The notes beneath the pieces were generated by a model. That model was not told the origin of the DNA and did no database searches. It saw only the letters and a list, made by a program, of their open reading frames with translations. Shown in pieces: positions 1-5,996 of a DNA stretch of 5,996 nt. The stretch is from NCBI GenBank assembly GCA_021163085.1, contig JAGGXL010000073.1:1-5996 (forward strand), read 5' to 3'. Origin of the DNA: Thermodesulfobacterium sp. (lineage in GTDB: Bacteria > Desulfobacterota > Thermodesulfobacteria > Thermodesulfobacteriales > Thermodesulfobacteriaceae). Every line of letters starts with the position of its first letter. Position 1 is the first letter of the stretch. The position numbers and the translations under genes were made by a program.

Positions 1-4
1 ATAA

Positions 5-10
5 AAAGGA
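5..10 (+). promoter_or_regulatory. Ribosome binding site deciding the TTG start of the debranching enzyme
   Basis: AAAGGA lies 7 bases before the TTG at 18, the usual spacing for a Shine-Dalgarno site. An in-frame TAA at 12-14 rules out a longer protein, and the next in-frame ATG (363-365) would remove about 115 residues including the conserved N-terminal motif. Together these make TTG the start. Confidence 0.75.
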
Positions 11-17
11 TTAAATC

Positions 18-1961
18 TTGTTAAAAGAATTTTTTAATTTATTTACTCCTTATGAATGGGTAATCACCAATAAACTTGGGGGGTATGCCTCGGGAAATGC
101 CTTCTTAGCTAACTCAAGAAAATATCATGGATTACTTGTCGCTGGAAAAGAAAATGGCAAAAGGTTTCATTTAGTAAGTTCTATAGAAGAAAAAATAATT
201 TTTCTTTCAGGTTTAACTTACTTTCTTGATACAAATTTTTATAAAGATGTTACCTATCCAGAAGGATATAAACTGATAAACGATTTCTTCTATCTTCCCT
301 ATCCTTCTTTTTATTTTGCCTGTCCCCAAAGTAAAGATTTTTTCTTAAAAAAATCTATAAAAATGCATAAAGAGAAAAACTCGGTTTTAATCATTTATGA
401 AAACGTAAGTACCTATCCTTTTAAACTTGAAATAAGACCAAAACTTTCTTTCAGAAATCATCATGCTGTTCAATTTGAAAAAGATTGGAAAAAATCCTCT
501 CCAGAAATAGATATTTTTGATAATGGTGCTTTTGTTTCGAAAAAAGAGATGGTTCTTTTTTCTTATATTTCCAAAGGAACAATAAAGAAAGGCCCTATTT
601 TTTATTATCAGGTGTATTATCCCATAGAGGAAATAAGAGGTTATGAAGCTTTTGAAGACCTTTTTTCTTCTTTTAAAATCGAAGTTGAACTTTATCCAAA
701 AGAAAAGTTTTACTTAGTTTTTAGCGATGTGCCTATTAAGAATATCGAAAAAGAAGTTAAGGTAGTAGAAAGTTATTATAGAAAATATCCTGAACTTAAC
801 TTGCAAAAAAATTCTTTTACTTACGAAGAATACCTAAAGATTTTAGAACTTATGCTTGAGTCCTTTTTATTAAAGGACGATATTATTGCAGGATTTCCCT
901 GGTTTTATTGTTGGGGAAGAGATACCTTTATAGGTCTTCCTGCGGTCTTCCATTTAGAAAACGGATTTGAAATAGCCTATAATATATTTCTCAAATATAA
1001 AAATCGAATGAAAAATGGACTCATTCCCAATGTAGTAGGTACTTCTTCAGAAACAAATTATAATTCTATTGATGGAACTTTGTGGTTTGCCTTAAGAATT
1101 TTTCAATTTATAGAAACATTTAAAGATAAACTCTCTGAAAAACAAAAAGAAGAATTACTGGAAGCTATTAAAGAGATAATAACTCAATTTTTGACCAATT
1201 CATCTTTGCCTTTTAGGATTGATTCTAAAGATGGGCTCATTGAAATACCAGAAAGTATTAATTTGGCTCTAACCTGGATGGATGTTGTTATTGATGGAAT
1301 TCCCATTACTTCGAGATACAGTAAACCAATTGAGATTTCAGCTCTGTGGTACAATTTGCTTAAATTTGCTTCCAAATATCTTGAAAGTTCCTTTATTAAA
1401 GAATTTAAAATATCGTCTTTACTGAGAAAACAGAAGAAAAGTTTTAAAAAGTACTTTAATGGAGAACTATGGGCTGACAGAATTTACAAAAATGAGCCTG
1501 TTTTTGAAATTCGACCTAATTATATTATAGCTCTAAGTCTTCCTTTTAATATCGAAGATAAAAAATCTATGATAAAGGGGTTAGAGCTTGCCAAAAAAGA
1601 ACTTCTCACTTCTTATGGGTTAAGAAGTCTTTCTCCAAGACATCCTAATTTTAGAAAAAAATACTTTGGAAGCCAATATTTAAGAGATCTTGCTTATCAT
1701 AATGGAACAGTCTGGGTGTGGCTTCTTTATCCCTATGCTGAGGTCTTGAAAAAAATTTTAAAAGGTGGAAAACTTAAAGATGAACTTAATAGTTTAGTTA
1801 AACCCTTTAGAGAAAAAATCTTAACAGGAAAAATTGCAAGTATTCCTGAGGTTTATGATGGAGAGAATCCCTACTACCCCAAAGGTGCTTATGCTCAATT
1901 CTGGTCTGTTGCTGCAATTTTTCTTATAGAAAGAGAATTTAAAACCTTGGGAAGGAGATAA
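18..1961 (+). CDS. Amylo-alpha-1,6-glucosidase (glycogen debranching enzyme, GH133)
   Basis: This cytoplasmic enzyme hydrolyses the single alpha-1,6-linked glucose stubs left at glycogen branch points. The 647 residues fit the archaeal/bacterial GDE family. An N-terminal beta-rich domain (about 1-260) opens with the family signature around residues 17-42 (TN-LGGYASG...N-R-YHGLL). The (alpha/alpha)6 catalytic domain (about 275-640) shows PWFYCWGRDTF (294-304), NGLIPN (333-338), YNSIDGTLWF (348-357), WMD (420-422), KPIEISALWYN (436-446), GLRSLSP (534-540), AYHNGTVW (559-566), IPEVYDG (609-615) and AQFWSVA (626-632). By analogy with characterised GDEs, D422 and E611 are the likely acid/base pair; this is inferred by motif position. 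It has no GH13 4-alpha-glucanotransferase domain, unlike eukaryotic debranching enzymes, so chain transfer must come from another protein. It starts at TTG (see the RBS at 5-10) and is followed after 5 bases by the glycosyltransferase gene. Family assignment is very secure. Confidence 0.95.
   Translation: MLKEFFNLFTPYEWVITNKLGGYASGNAFLANSRKYHGLLVAGKENGKRFHLVSSIEEKIIFLSGLTYFLDTNFYKDVTYPEGYKLINDFFYLPYPSFYFACPQSKDFFLKKSIKMHKEKNSVLIIYENVSTYPFKLEIRPKLSFRNHHAVQFEKDWKKSSPEIDIFDNGAFVSKKEMVLFSYISKGTIKKGPIFYYQVYYPIEEIRGYEAFEDLFSSFKIEVELYPKEKFYLVFSDVPIKNIEKEVKVVESYYRKYPELNLQKNSFTYEEYLKILELMLESFLLKDDIIAGFPWFYCWGRDTFIGLPAVFHLENGFEIAYNIFLKYKNRMKNGLIPNVVGTSSETNYNSIDGTLWFALRIFQFIETFKDKLSEKQKEELLEAIKEIITQFLTNSSLPFRIDSKDGLIEIPESINLALTWMDVVIDGIPITSRYSKPIEISALWYNLLKFASKYLESSFIKEFKISSLLRKQKKSFKKYFNGELWADRIYKNEPVFEIRPNYIIALSLPFNIEDKKSMIKGLELAKKELLTSYGLRSLSPRHPNFRKKYFGSQYLRDLAYHNGTVWVWLLYPYAEVLKKILKGGKLKDELNSLVKPFREKILTGKIASIPEVYDGENPYYPKGAYAQFWSVAAIFLIEREFKTLGRR
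1952..1957 (+). promoter_or_regulatory. Ribosome binding site of the glycosyltransferase gene
   Basis: AAGGAG sits inside the last codons of the debranching enzyme gene, 9 bases before the ATG at 1967. It is a strong Shine-Dalgarno match and supports that start. Confidence 0.8.
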
Positions 1962-1966
1962 AAAAC

Positions 1967-3262
1967 ATGAGAGTGTTAATGCTTACCTGGGAATACCCTC
2001 CTTTTATAACAGGTGGACTTGGAATAGCATGTTATGGGATGTTCAAAGCTCTTGCTGAAAAGGGAATAAAAATATATATGATTTTGCCAACTCAAGAAAA
2101 AGTTTTTTTTGAAATTTCCTCATCATGGGAATCGGATTATCCAACTGCAAAAAAATTAAACAAAAACCAGATTGAGCCTATTCCTTTAAGTTTTTATGAA
2201 TTTCATTATTTGGAACCAAAGGGAGCCTATTCCTCTGCTTTTTTAACTTCTATCATTAAAAAATGGAAAGTTCCTGAATTAAAAACTAAAATACTTTATG
2301 AAGTTCCAGAAGAAGTTTTAGAAAGAATATCTCATCTTTTATCCCAAGACAATTCTCTTATTTCAAAAGTGAGCACTTATACAGAAATTGTAATAGAACT
2401 CAGCAAATACCTTAAGTTCGATTTGATACATGCCCACGACTGGCTCACCTATCCTGCTGGACTATTTTTAAAAAAATTATGTAAAGCCCCTTTGGTAACT
2501 CATATTCATGCTACCGAATTTGACAGAGCTTTAGGTTTTGGACATCCTGTAATTCACGAAATAGAATATTTAGGGTTGAATTTTTCAGACAGAGTAATAG
2601 CTGTATCCAAATACACTTCAAATCTTATAAAAGAACATTATAAAGTAGCTGAAGAAAAAATAAGAGTTGTTTATAATGCCTTTTCACCTTCTTCAAAACC
2701 TCCACAAAAAATAAAGAAATTTAAAGAACCGGTTATTTTATTCTTAGGAAGACTAACTATTCAAAAAGGACCAAAAATTTTTCTTGATTTTGCAAAAAAG
2801 CTGATAAGAGGTTATGGGAAAAAGTTAAGGTTTTTGATTGCTGGAGCAGGAGAAATGGAGAGAGATTTAATGTTAGAAGCTGCCAGCCTTGGTATAGGAA
2901 CTAAAATTATGTTTACTGGTTTTTTAACAAGAGAGGAAGTTGAAACTGCCCTAAGTATGAGTGATATAGTTGTTATGCCCTCTGTATCTGAACCTTTTGG
3001 AATTGTAGCACTTGAGGCTATGTCTTACGGATGTGCTTTAATTGTTTCCAAACAATCTGGAGTTTCAGAAGTAATAAAATCTGCCTATAAAGTTGATTTC
3101 TGGGATATAGATAAAATAATTAATATAGTAATAGACTTACTAAATAATCCTCAAAAATTAAAAGATTTTCAAGAAAAAGCCAAAGTCGAAGTTCAAAAAT
3201 TCAAATGGTCACAAAAAACTGAAGAAATAATAAATGTTTATAATGAACTTATTTATCACTAA
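1967..3262 (+). CDS. Glycogen synthase-type glycosyltransferase (GT-B fold, GT4/GT5-like)
   Basis: Likely extends alpha-1,4-glucan chains using a nucleotide sugar (ADP- or UDP-glucose; donor not readable from sequence). The 431-residue protein has two Rossmann domains. The N-terminal acceptor domain (1 to about 240) starts with WEYPPFITGGLG (8-19), the glycine loop of starch/glycogen synthases, then has AHDW (156-159) and THIHATEFDR (178-187). The C-terminal donor domain (about 250-431) has LGRLTIQKGP (260-269), where R262 and K267 are typical phosphate-binding residues, and EPFGIVALE (342-350), the EX7E motif of retaining GT-B enzymes. The Lys of the bacterial GlgA KxGGL motif is Ile14 here, so it resembles GT4-like synthases rather than classical ADP-glucose GlgA, which is also longer (about 470-490). 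It lies between debranching enzyme and GH57 genes, which favours glycogen as product. The general class is secure; the exact substrate is inferred from context. Confidence 0.85.
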   Translation: MRVLMLTWEYPPFITGGLGIACYGMFKALAEKGIKIYMILPTQEKVFFEISSSWESDYPTAKKLNKNQIEPIPLSFYEFHYLEPKGAYSSAFLTSIIKKWKVPELKTKILYEVPEEVLERISHLLSQDNSLISKVSTYTEIVIELSKYLKFDLIHAHDWLTYPAGLFLKKLCKAPLVTHIHATEFDRALGFGHPVIHEIEYLGLNFSDRVIAVSKYTSNLIKEHYKVAEEKIRVVYNAFSPSSKPPQKIKKFKEPVILFLGRLTIQKGPKIFLDFAKKLIRGYGKKLRFLIAGAGEMERDLMLEAASLGIGTKIMFTGFLTREEVETALSMSDIVVMPSVSEPFGIVALEAMSYGCALIVSKQSGVSEVIKSAYKVDFWDIDKIINIVIDLLNNPQKLKDFQEKAKVEVQKFKWSQKTEEIINVYNELIYH

Positions 3263-3265
3263 AGT

Positions 3266-4465
3266 ATGCTTTACATAATTTTTTATTTTCAGGTTCATCA
3301 ACCCTTTAGAATCAGAAAATATAAATTTTTTGATATCAAAAATTCTACTACTTATTTTGATGAAGATTTAAACAGAAATATATTCAATAAAGTTTCTGAA
3401 AAATGTTATTTTCCTGCTAATAAACTTTTTAAAGAATTAATTGAAACATCAGATGGTCGTTTTAAAATTTCTTTTAGTATCACTGGCACTTTCATAGAAC
3501 AGGCTAAAAAATATTGTCCAGATGTTTATCAATCTTTTTTAGACCTTATTCAAACCGGAGGAGTAGAGTTATTAAATGAAACCTATTATCATTCTCTTTC
3601 TTCTATTTTTGATTTTGATGAATTTCTGGAGCAGGTAGCTGAACATACAGAAATTATAAAAAAAGAATTTGGTTTTACTCCCCATGTATTTAGAAATACT
3701 GAATTAATTTATTTTGATAAACTTTCTGATGTTCTTTTAAATCTCCCTCATATTAAAACTATTTTAATTGAAGGGGCAGATAAAATATTAAAAGGTGAGT
3801 CTCCTTTATATCCGAGGATTTCTTACAATCATGCTCATCTTCTTCTTTTAAAACATTACAAGCTTTCAGATGATATTGCCTTTAGATTTAGCGATAGATC
3901 TTGGAAAGAACACCCTTTAACAGCTGAAAAGTATGTTTCTTGGATAAAAAATTTAACTTTAACAGAAAAAGAAGGTAAAAATCTTTATCTGAATTTATTT
4001 ATGGACTATGAAACTTTTGGAGAACATCAGTGGAAGGAAAGCGGTATTTTTGAATTTATCAAAAAGGTAATAGAATTACTCTTAAATAAAAAAAATATAG
4101 CTTTTCTCTTACCATCAGAGGTGAATCACACTTTAAATTATAAACCCAAAACCATATCTGTTCTTGAACCAACTTCTTGGGCTGATACAGAAAGAGATTT
4201 ATCTGCATGGTTGTCAAATTCTCTGCAATGGAATGCTATGAAAACCTGTTATGAGTTGTTAAAATTAGCTAAGGAAAAGGGGAGAAAGGATTTAATACCA
4301 ATTCTTAAAACTCTTACTACCTCTGATCTCTTTTATTACATGTGCATTAAGTATTTTCAAGATGGTGATGTGCACAAGTATTTTTCTCCTTATTCTTCCC
4401 CTGAAGGAATTTATAGGTATTATATGAATATATTAAGTGATATAGAAGAAGCCCTGGAGGAATAA
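3266..4465 (+). CDS. GH57 glycoside hydrolase, alpha-amylase type
   Basis: Probably a retaining enzyme that hydrolyses or transfers internal alpha-1,4-glucan chains in the cytoplasm. The 399 residues match the short GH57 class: a catalytic (beta/alpha)7 barrel without long C-terminal extensions. Visible regions are FQVHQPF (8-14, GH57 region 1), GGVELLNETYYHSL (98-111, region 2), FRNTELIYF (142-150, region 3 with likely nucleophile E146), KLSDDIAFRFSDRSW (199-213), FMDYETFGEHQW (245-256, region 4 with likely acid/base D247) and SNSLQWNAM (317-325, region 5). Both catalytic residues are present, so this is not one of the inactive alpha-amylase-like homologues. The region 4 form differs from that of GH57 branching enzymes, so branching activity is less likely; 4-alpha-glucanotransferase activity cannot be excluded. 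The ATG is 3 bases after the previous stop and has only a poor RBS, suggesting translational coupling. The start is fixed by the HQP motif at residues 11-13. Confidence 0.9.
   Translation: MLYIIFYFQVHQPFRIRKYKFFDIKNSTTYFDEDLNRNIFNKVSEKCYFPANKLFKELIETSDGRFKISFSITGTFIEQAKKYCPDVYQSFLDLIQTGGVELLNETYYHSLSSIFDFDEFLEQVAEHTEIIKKEFGFTPHVFRNTELIYFDKLSDVLLNLPHIKTILIEGADKILKGESPLYPRISYNHAHLLLLKHYKLSDDIAFRFSDRSWKEHPLTAEKYVSWIKNLTLTEKEGKNLYLNLFMDYETFGEHQWKESGIFEFIKKVIELLLNKKNIAFLLPSEVNHTLNYKPKTISVLEPTSWADTERDLSAWLSNSLQWNAMKTCYELLKLAKEKGRKDLIPILKTLTTSDLFYYMCIKYFQDGDVHKYFSPYSSPEGIYRYYMNILSDIEEALEE
4456..4460 (+). promoter_or_regulatory. Ribosome binding site of the phosphorylase gene
   Basis: GGAGG lies in the last codons of the GH57 gene, 7 bases before the ATG at 4468. 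It is the strongest Shine-Dalgarno match in the window and supports this start. Confidence 0.85.
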
Positions 4466-4467
4466 TT

Positions 4468-5996
4468 ATGGAATTTAAAAAATTTTTTGTTTATCCAAAA
4501 ATCCCTGAAAACCTGCAAAAACTTTTAGCTCTTTCTAACAATTTATGGTTTACCTGGAATTATGATGCCCTTTCTCTCTTTTACAAAATTGATACAGAAA
4601 CTTTTAGAAGATTTAAATATAACGCCAAAAAACTTCTCTATCATTTACCTAAGCTTAAATTAGAAAAACTTGCCGAAGATGAAAGGTTTTTAATGGATCT
4701 GGAAGATGTTTGGGAAGCCTTTGAAGAATATAAGGAATATAAGCATTCTTTAGTAGAAAATATAGGTATTACCAAAGAAGACGCCATAGTTTATTTTAGC
4801 ACTGAGTTTGGTTTTCACCCTGTTCTCCCTATTTATGCTGGTGGATTGGGTGTATTAGCAGGTGATATGATAATAGGTGCTTCTGATCTTGGATTACCAA
4901 TTATTGGAATAGGTTTACTTTATAAATGTGGTTATTTTTTACAAAAAATTGATCCTTCAGATAAAACTCAGAAAGAAGAACCTGATACAGTAGATGTATT
5001 CTTAAATTTTTTACAAGAGGTTAAAGATGAGAGAGGAAAATCTCTTATTATAAATTTAGAAATTCTTGATACCCCTATAAAAGTAAAAGTGTGGAAACTG
5101 GATGTAGGAAGAAATGTTTGTTATTTTTTAGATACAGATATCCCTGAAAATCCTCCTGAAACAAGAGACATTTTAAGATATCTTTATCCAGGAGAACCAG
5201 AAAAAAGAATTAAACAAGAAATTATACTTGGATTGGGGGGATATTATGCTCTTAAGGCTATGGGAATAAAACCTAAACTCTATCATCTTAATGAAGGGCA
5301 TTCTGCTTTTGTAATATTTGCAAGATTGAAAGACTTAATAAAAGAAGCGGGGCTCTCTTTTTCTGAAGCTAAAATGTTCATTAAAGAAACTACCATATTT
5401 ACCACCCACACTCCTGTGATTTCTGGAAATGAACATTTTCCTGATGAACTTGTAAAGAAATATCTTTTTGATCTTCTTGAGGATGTACTTGATTTAGAAA
5501 CGAGGGAAAAACTTTTTGAAGAAGGTTTTATAGGAAAGGATAAAACCATTTTCTGGCTTCCTGCTTTAATTATCAGAAATGCAACCTATGTGAATGCAGT
5601 CTCTAAGCTTCATCAAGATACCACTAAAAAATTGTGGAATCCTATCTTTGAGAAGCTTATTCCAGAAGAAGTTCCTATTCACTACGTTACCAATGGGGCA
5701 CACTGGAGATGGCTTAGTGAATCTTTTTACAATATATTAAAAAAATACTTAGGACCCCACTTTATATATATGTCTCCAGAAGATACTGGATGGGAAGAAA
5801 TTTTCAAAATACCAGATGAAGAAATCTGGGATGCTCACAAAAGAAATAAATATAAATTAACAGCTTATCTTAAAAATATATTAAAAGAAGAATGTTATAA
5901 AATAAAATATCCTTTAGACGATTTTAAAGCTTTTAAATTCCCAACAGCTCATCATCTGATTATAACCTGTGCAAGAAGAATTACAGGATATAAGAG
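4468..5996 (+). CDS. glgP: Alpha-glucan phosphorylase (GT35), 3' end beyond the window
   Basis: Catalyses phosphorolysis of terminal alpha-1,4 glucose from glycogen or maltodextrin, giving glucose-1-phosphate. My translation from the ATG is open to the window end (about 509 residues) with no stop. The protein opens with MEFKKFFVYPKIP. Residues 19-45 (LALSNNLWFTWNYDALSLFY...) resemble the N-terminal DUF3417-like part of the short bacterial/archaeal phosphorylases. The catalytic core shows STEFGFHPVLPIYAGGLG (111-128) continuing to VLAGD (129-133), YHLNEGHSAF (272-281), TTHTP (312-316), VTNGAH (407-412) and RRITGYK (503-509), which is the start of the C-terminal nucleotide-binding-like domain. 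The pyridoxal phosphate Lys and its surrounding motif lie downstream and cannot be checked. The missing part is probably about 200 residues or more. The gene starts 2 bases after the GH57 stop, so it belongs to the same operon. The family is certain; preferred chain length is unknown. Confidence 0.95.
   Translation, partial: MEFKKFFVYPKIPENLQKLLALSNNLWFTWNYDALSLFYKIDTETFRRFKYNAKKLLYHLPKLKLEKLAEDERFLMDLEDVWEAFEEYKEYKHSLVENIGITKEDAIVYFSTEFGFHPVLPIYAGGLGVLAGDMIIGASDLGLPIIGIGLLYKCGYFLQKIDPSDKTQKEEPDTVDVFLNFLQEVKDERGKSLIINLEILDTPIKVKVWKLDVGRNVCYFLDTDIPENPPETRDILRYLYPGEPEKRIKQEIILGLGGYYALKAMGIKPKLYHLNEGHSAFVIFARLKDLIKEAGLSFSEAKMFIKETTIFTTHTPVISGNEHFPDELVKKYLFDLLEDVLDLETREKLFEEGFIGKDKTIFWLPALIIRNATYVNAVSKLHQDTTKKLWNPIFEKLIPEEVPIHYVTNGAHWRWLSESFYNILKKYLGPHFIYMSPEDTGWEEIFKIPDEEIWDAHKRNKYKLTAYLKNILKEECYKIKYPLDDFKAFKFPTAHHLIITCARRITGYK

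Larger units (their letters stand above)
18..5996 (+). other. Glycogen metabolism operon (GH133 - synthase-type GT - GH57 - phosphorylase)
   Basis: Four genes on one strand are separated by only 5, 3 and 2 bases, with no room for a promoter or terminator between them. All act on alpha-glucan. Co-transcription is inferred from spacing. The promoter must lie upstream of position 1, and an upstream gene may also belong to the unit because the leader seen here is only 17 bases. No glucose-1-phosphate adenylyltransferase (GlgC) or branching enzyme gene is in the visible part. Confidence 0.85.

Noticed and set aside
1..24. Possible tail of an upstream gene
   Set aside because: Stops occur at 2-4, 12-14 and 22-24 in the three forward frames, so a preceding gene could end here, but at most seven codons would be visible and none can be recognised.
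341..372. A- and T-runs that could suggest slippage or frameshift sites
   Set aside because: Such runs occur throughout the window as Lys and Phe codons. All four reading frames stay open with conserved motifs on both sides, so nothing indicates programmed frameshifting.
1184..1375. 63-residue open frame on the - strand
   Set aside because: It lies wholly inside the catalytic domain of the debranching enzyme gene, opposite conserved motifs such as WMD and KPIEIS, and shows no recognisable domain. It is a shadow frame.
1958..1966. Possible promoter or terminator in the gaps between genes (also 3263-3265 and 4466-4467)
   Set aside because: The gaps are 2-5 bases, and I see no hairpin followed by a T-run or convincing -35/-10 pair around them. 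AT-rich TATAAT-like words occur throughout a genome this AT-rich and carry no weight.
5283..5549. 88-residue open frame on the - strand
   Set aside because: It is antisense to conserved phosphorylase motifs (NEGHSAF, TTHTP). Its Ser/Lys-rich translation is what a reversed Glu/Lys/Phe-rich gene gives, and it looks like no known protein.

Overview
The window is a densely packed, AT-rich stretch with four genes on the + strand, all for making and breaking down storage alpha-glucan (glycogen). The proteins are rich in Lys, Glu, Ile and Phe, and codons mostly end in A or T. There are no signal peptides or membrane segments, so all four enzymes should be cytoplasmic. The low GC, compact genes and Lys/Glu-rich proteins suggest a thermophilic bacterium with a small genome, for example of the Thermodesulfobacteriota or Aquificota kind. 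That placement is an inference from composition and gene content, not a firm assignment.

Layout: positions 1-17 are a short leader carrying the ribosome binding site (RBS) of the first gene. 18-1961 encodes an amylo-alpha-1,6-glucosidase (GH133 glycogen debranching enzyme) with a TTG start. 1967-3262 encodes a GT-B glycosyltransferase of the glycogen synthase type. 3266-4465 encodes a GH57 alpha-amylase-type enzyme. 4468 to the window end encodes the first ~509 residues of an alpha-glucan phosphorylase (GT35), cut off by the window edge. The intergenic gaps are 5, 3 and 2 bases, so the genes almost certainly form one operon. No promoter or terminator lies inside the window, no stretch above 300 bases lacks a gene, and I see no RNA gene, mobile element, repeat array or CRISPR.

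How the genes work together: the glycosyltransferase probably extends alpha-1,4 chains from a sugar nucleotide. The phosphorylase shortens outer chains to glucose-1-phosphate. The debranching enzyme removes alpha-1,6-linked glucose stubs, and the GH57 enzyme probably cuts or rearranges internal alpha-1,4 chains. From memory, a debranching enzyme-glycosyltransferase-GH57 trio also occurs in Bacteroides-type bacteria, so the core looks like an old conserved module. I found no sign of an undescribed system. The points worth a second look are details: donor choice of the synthase, the role of the GH57 enzyme, the missing branching enzyme and a weak translation start.
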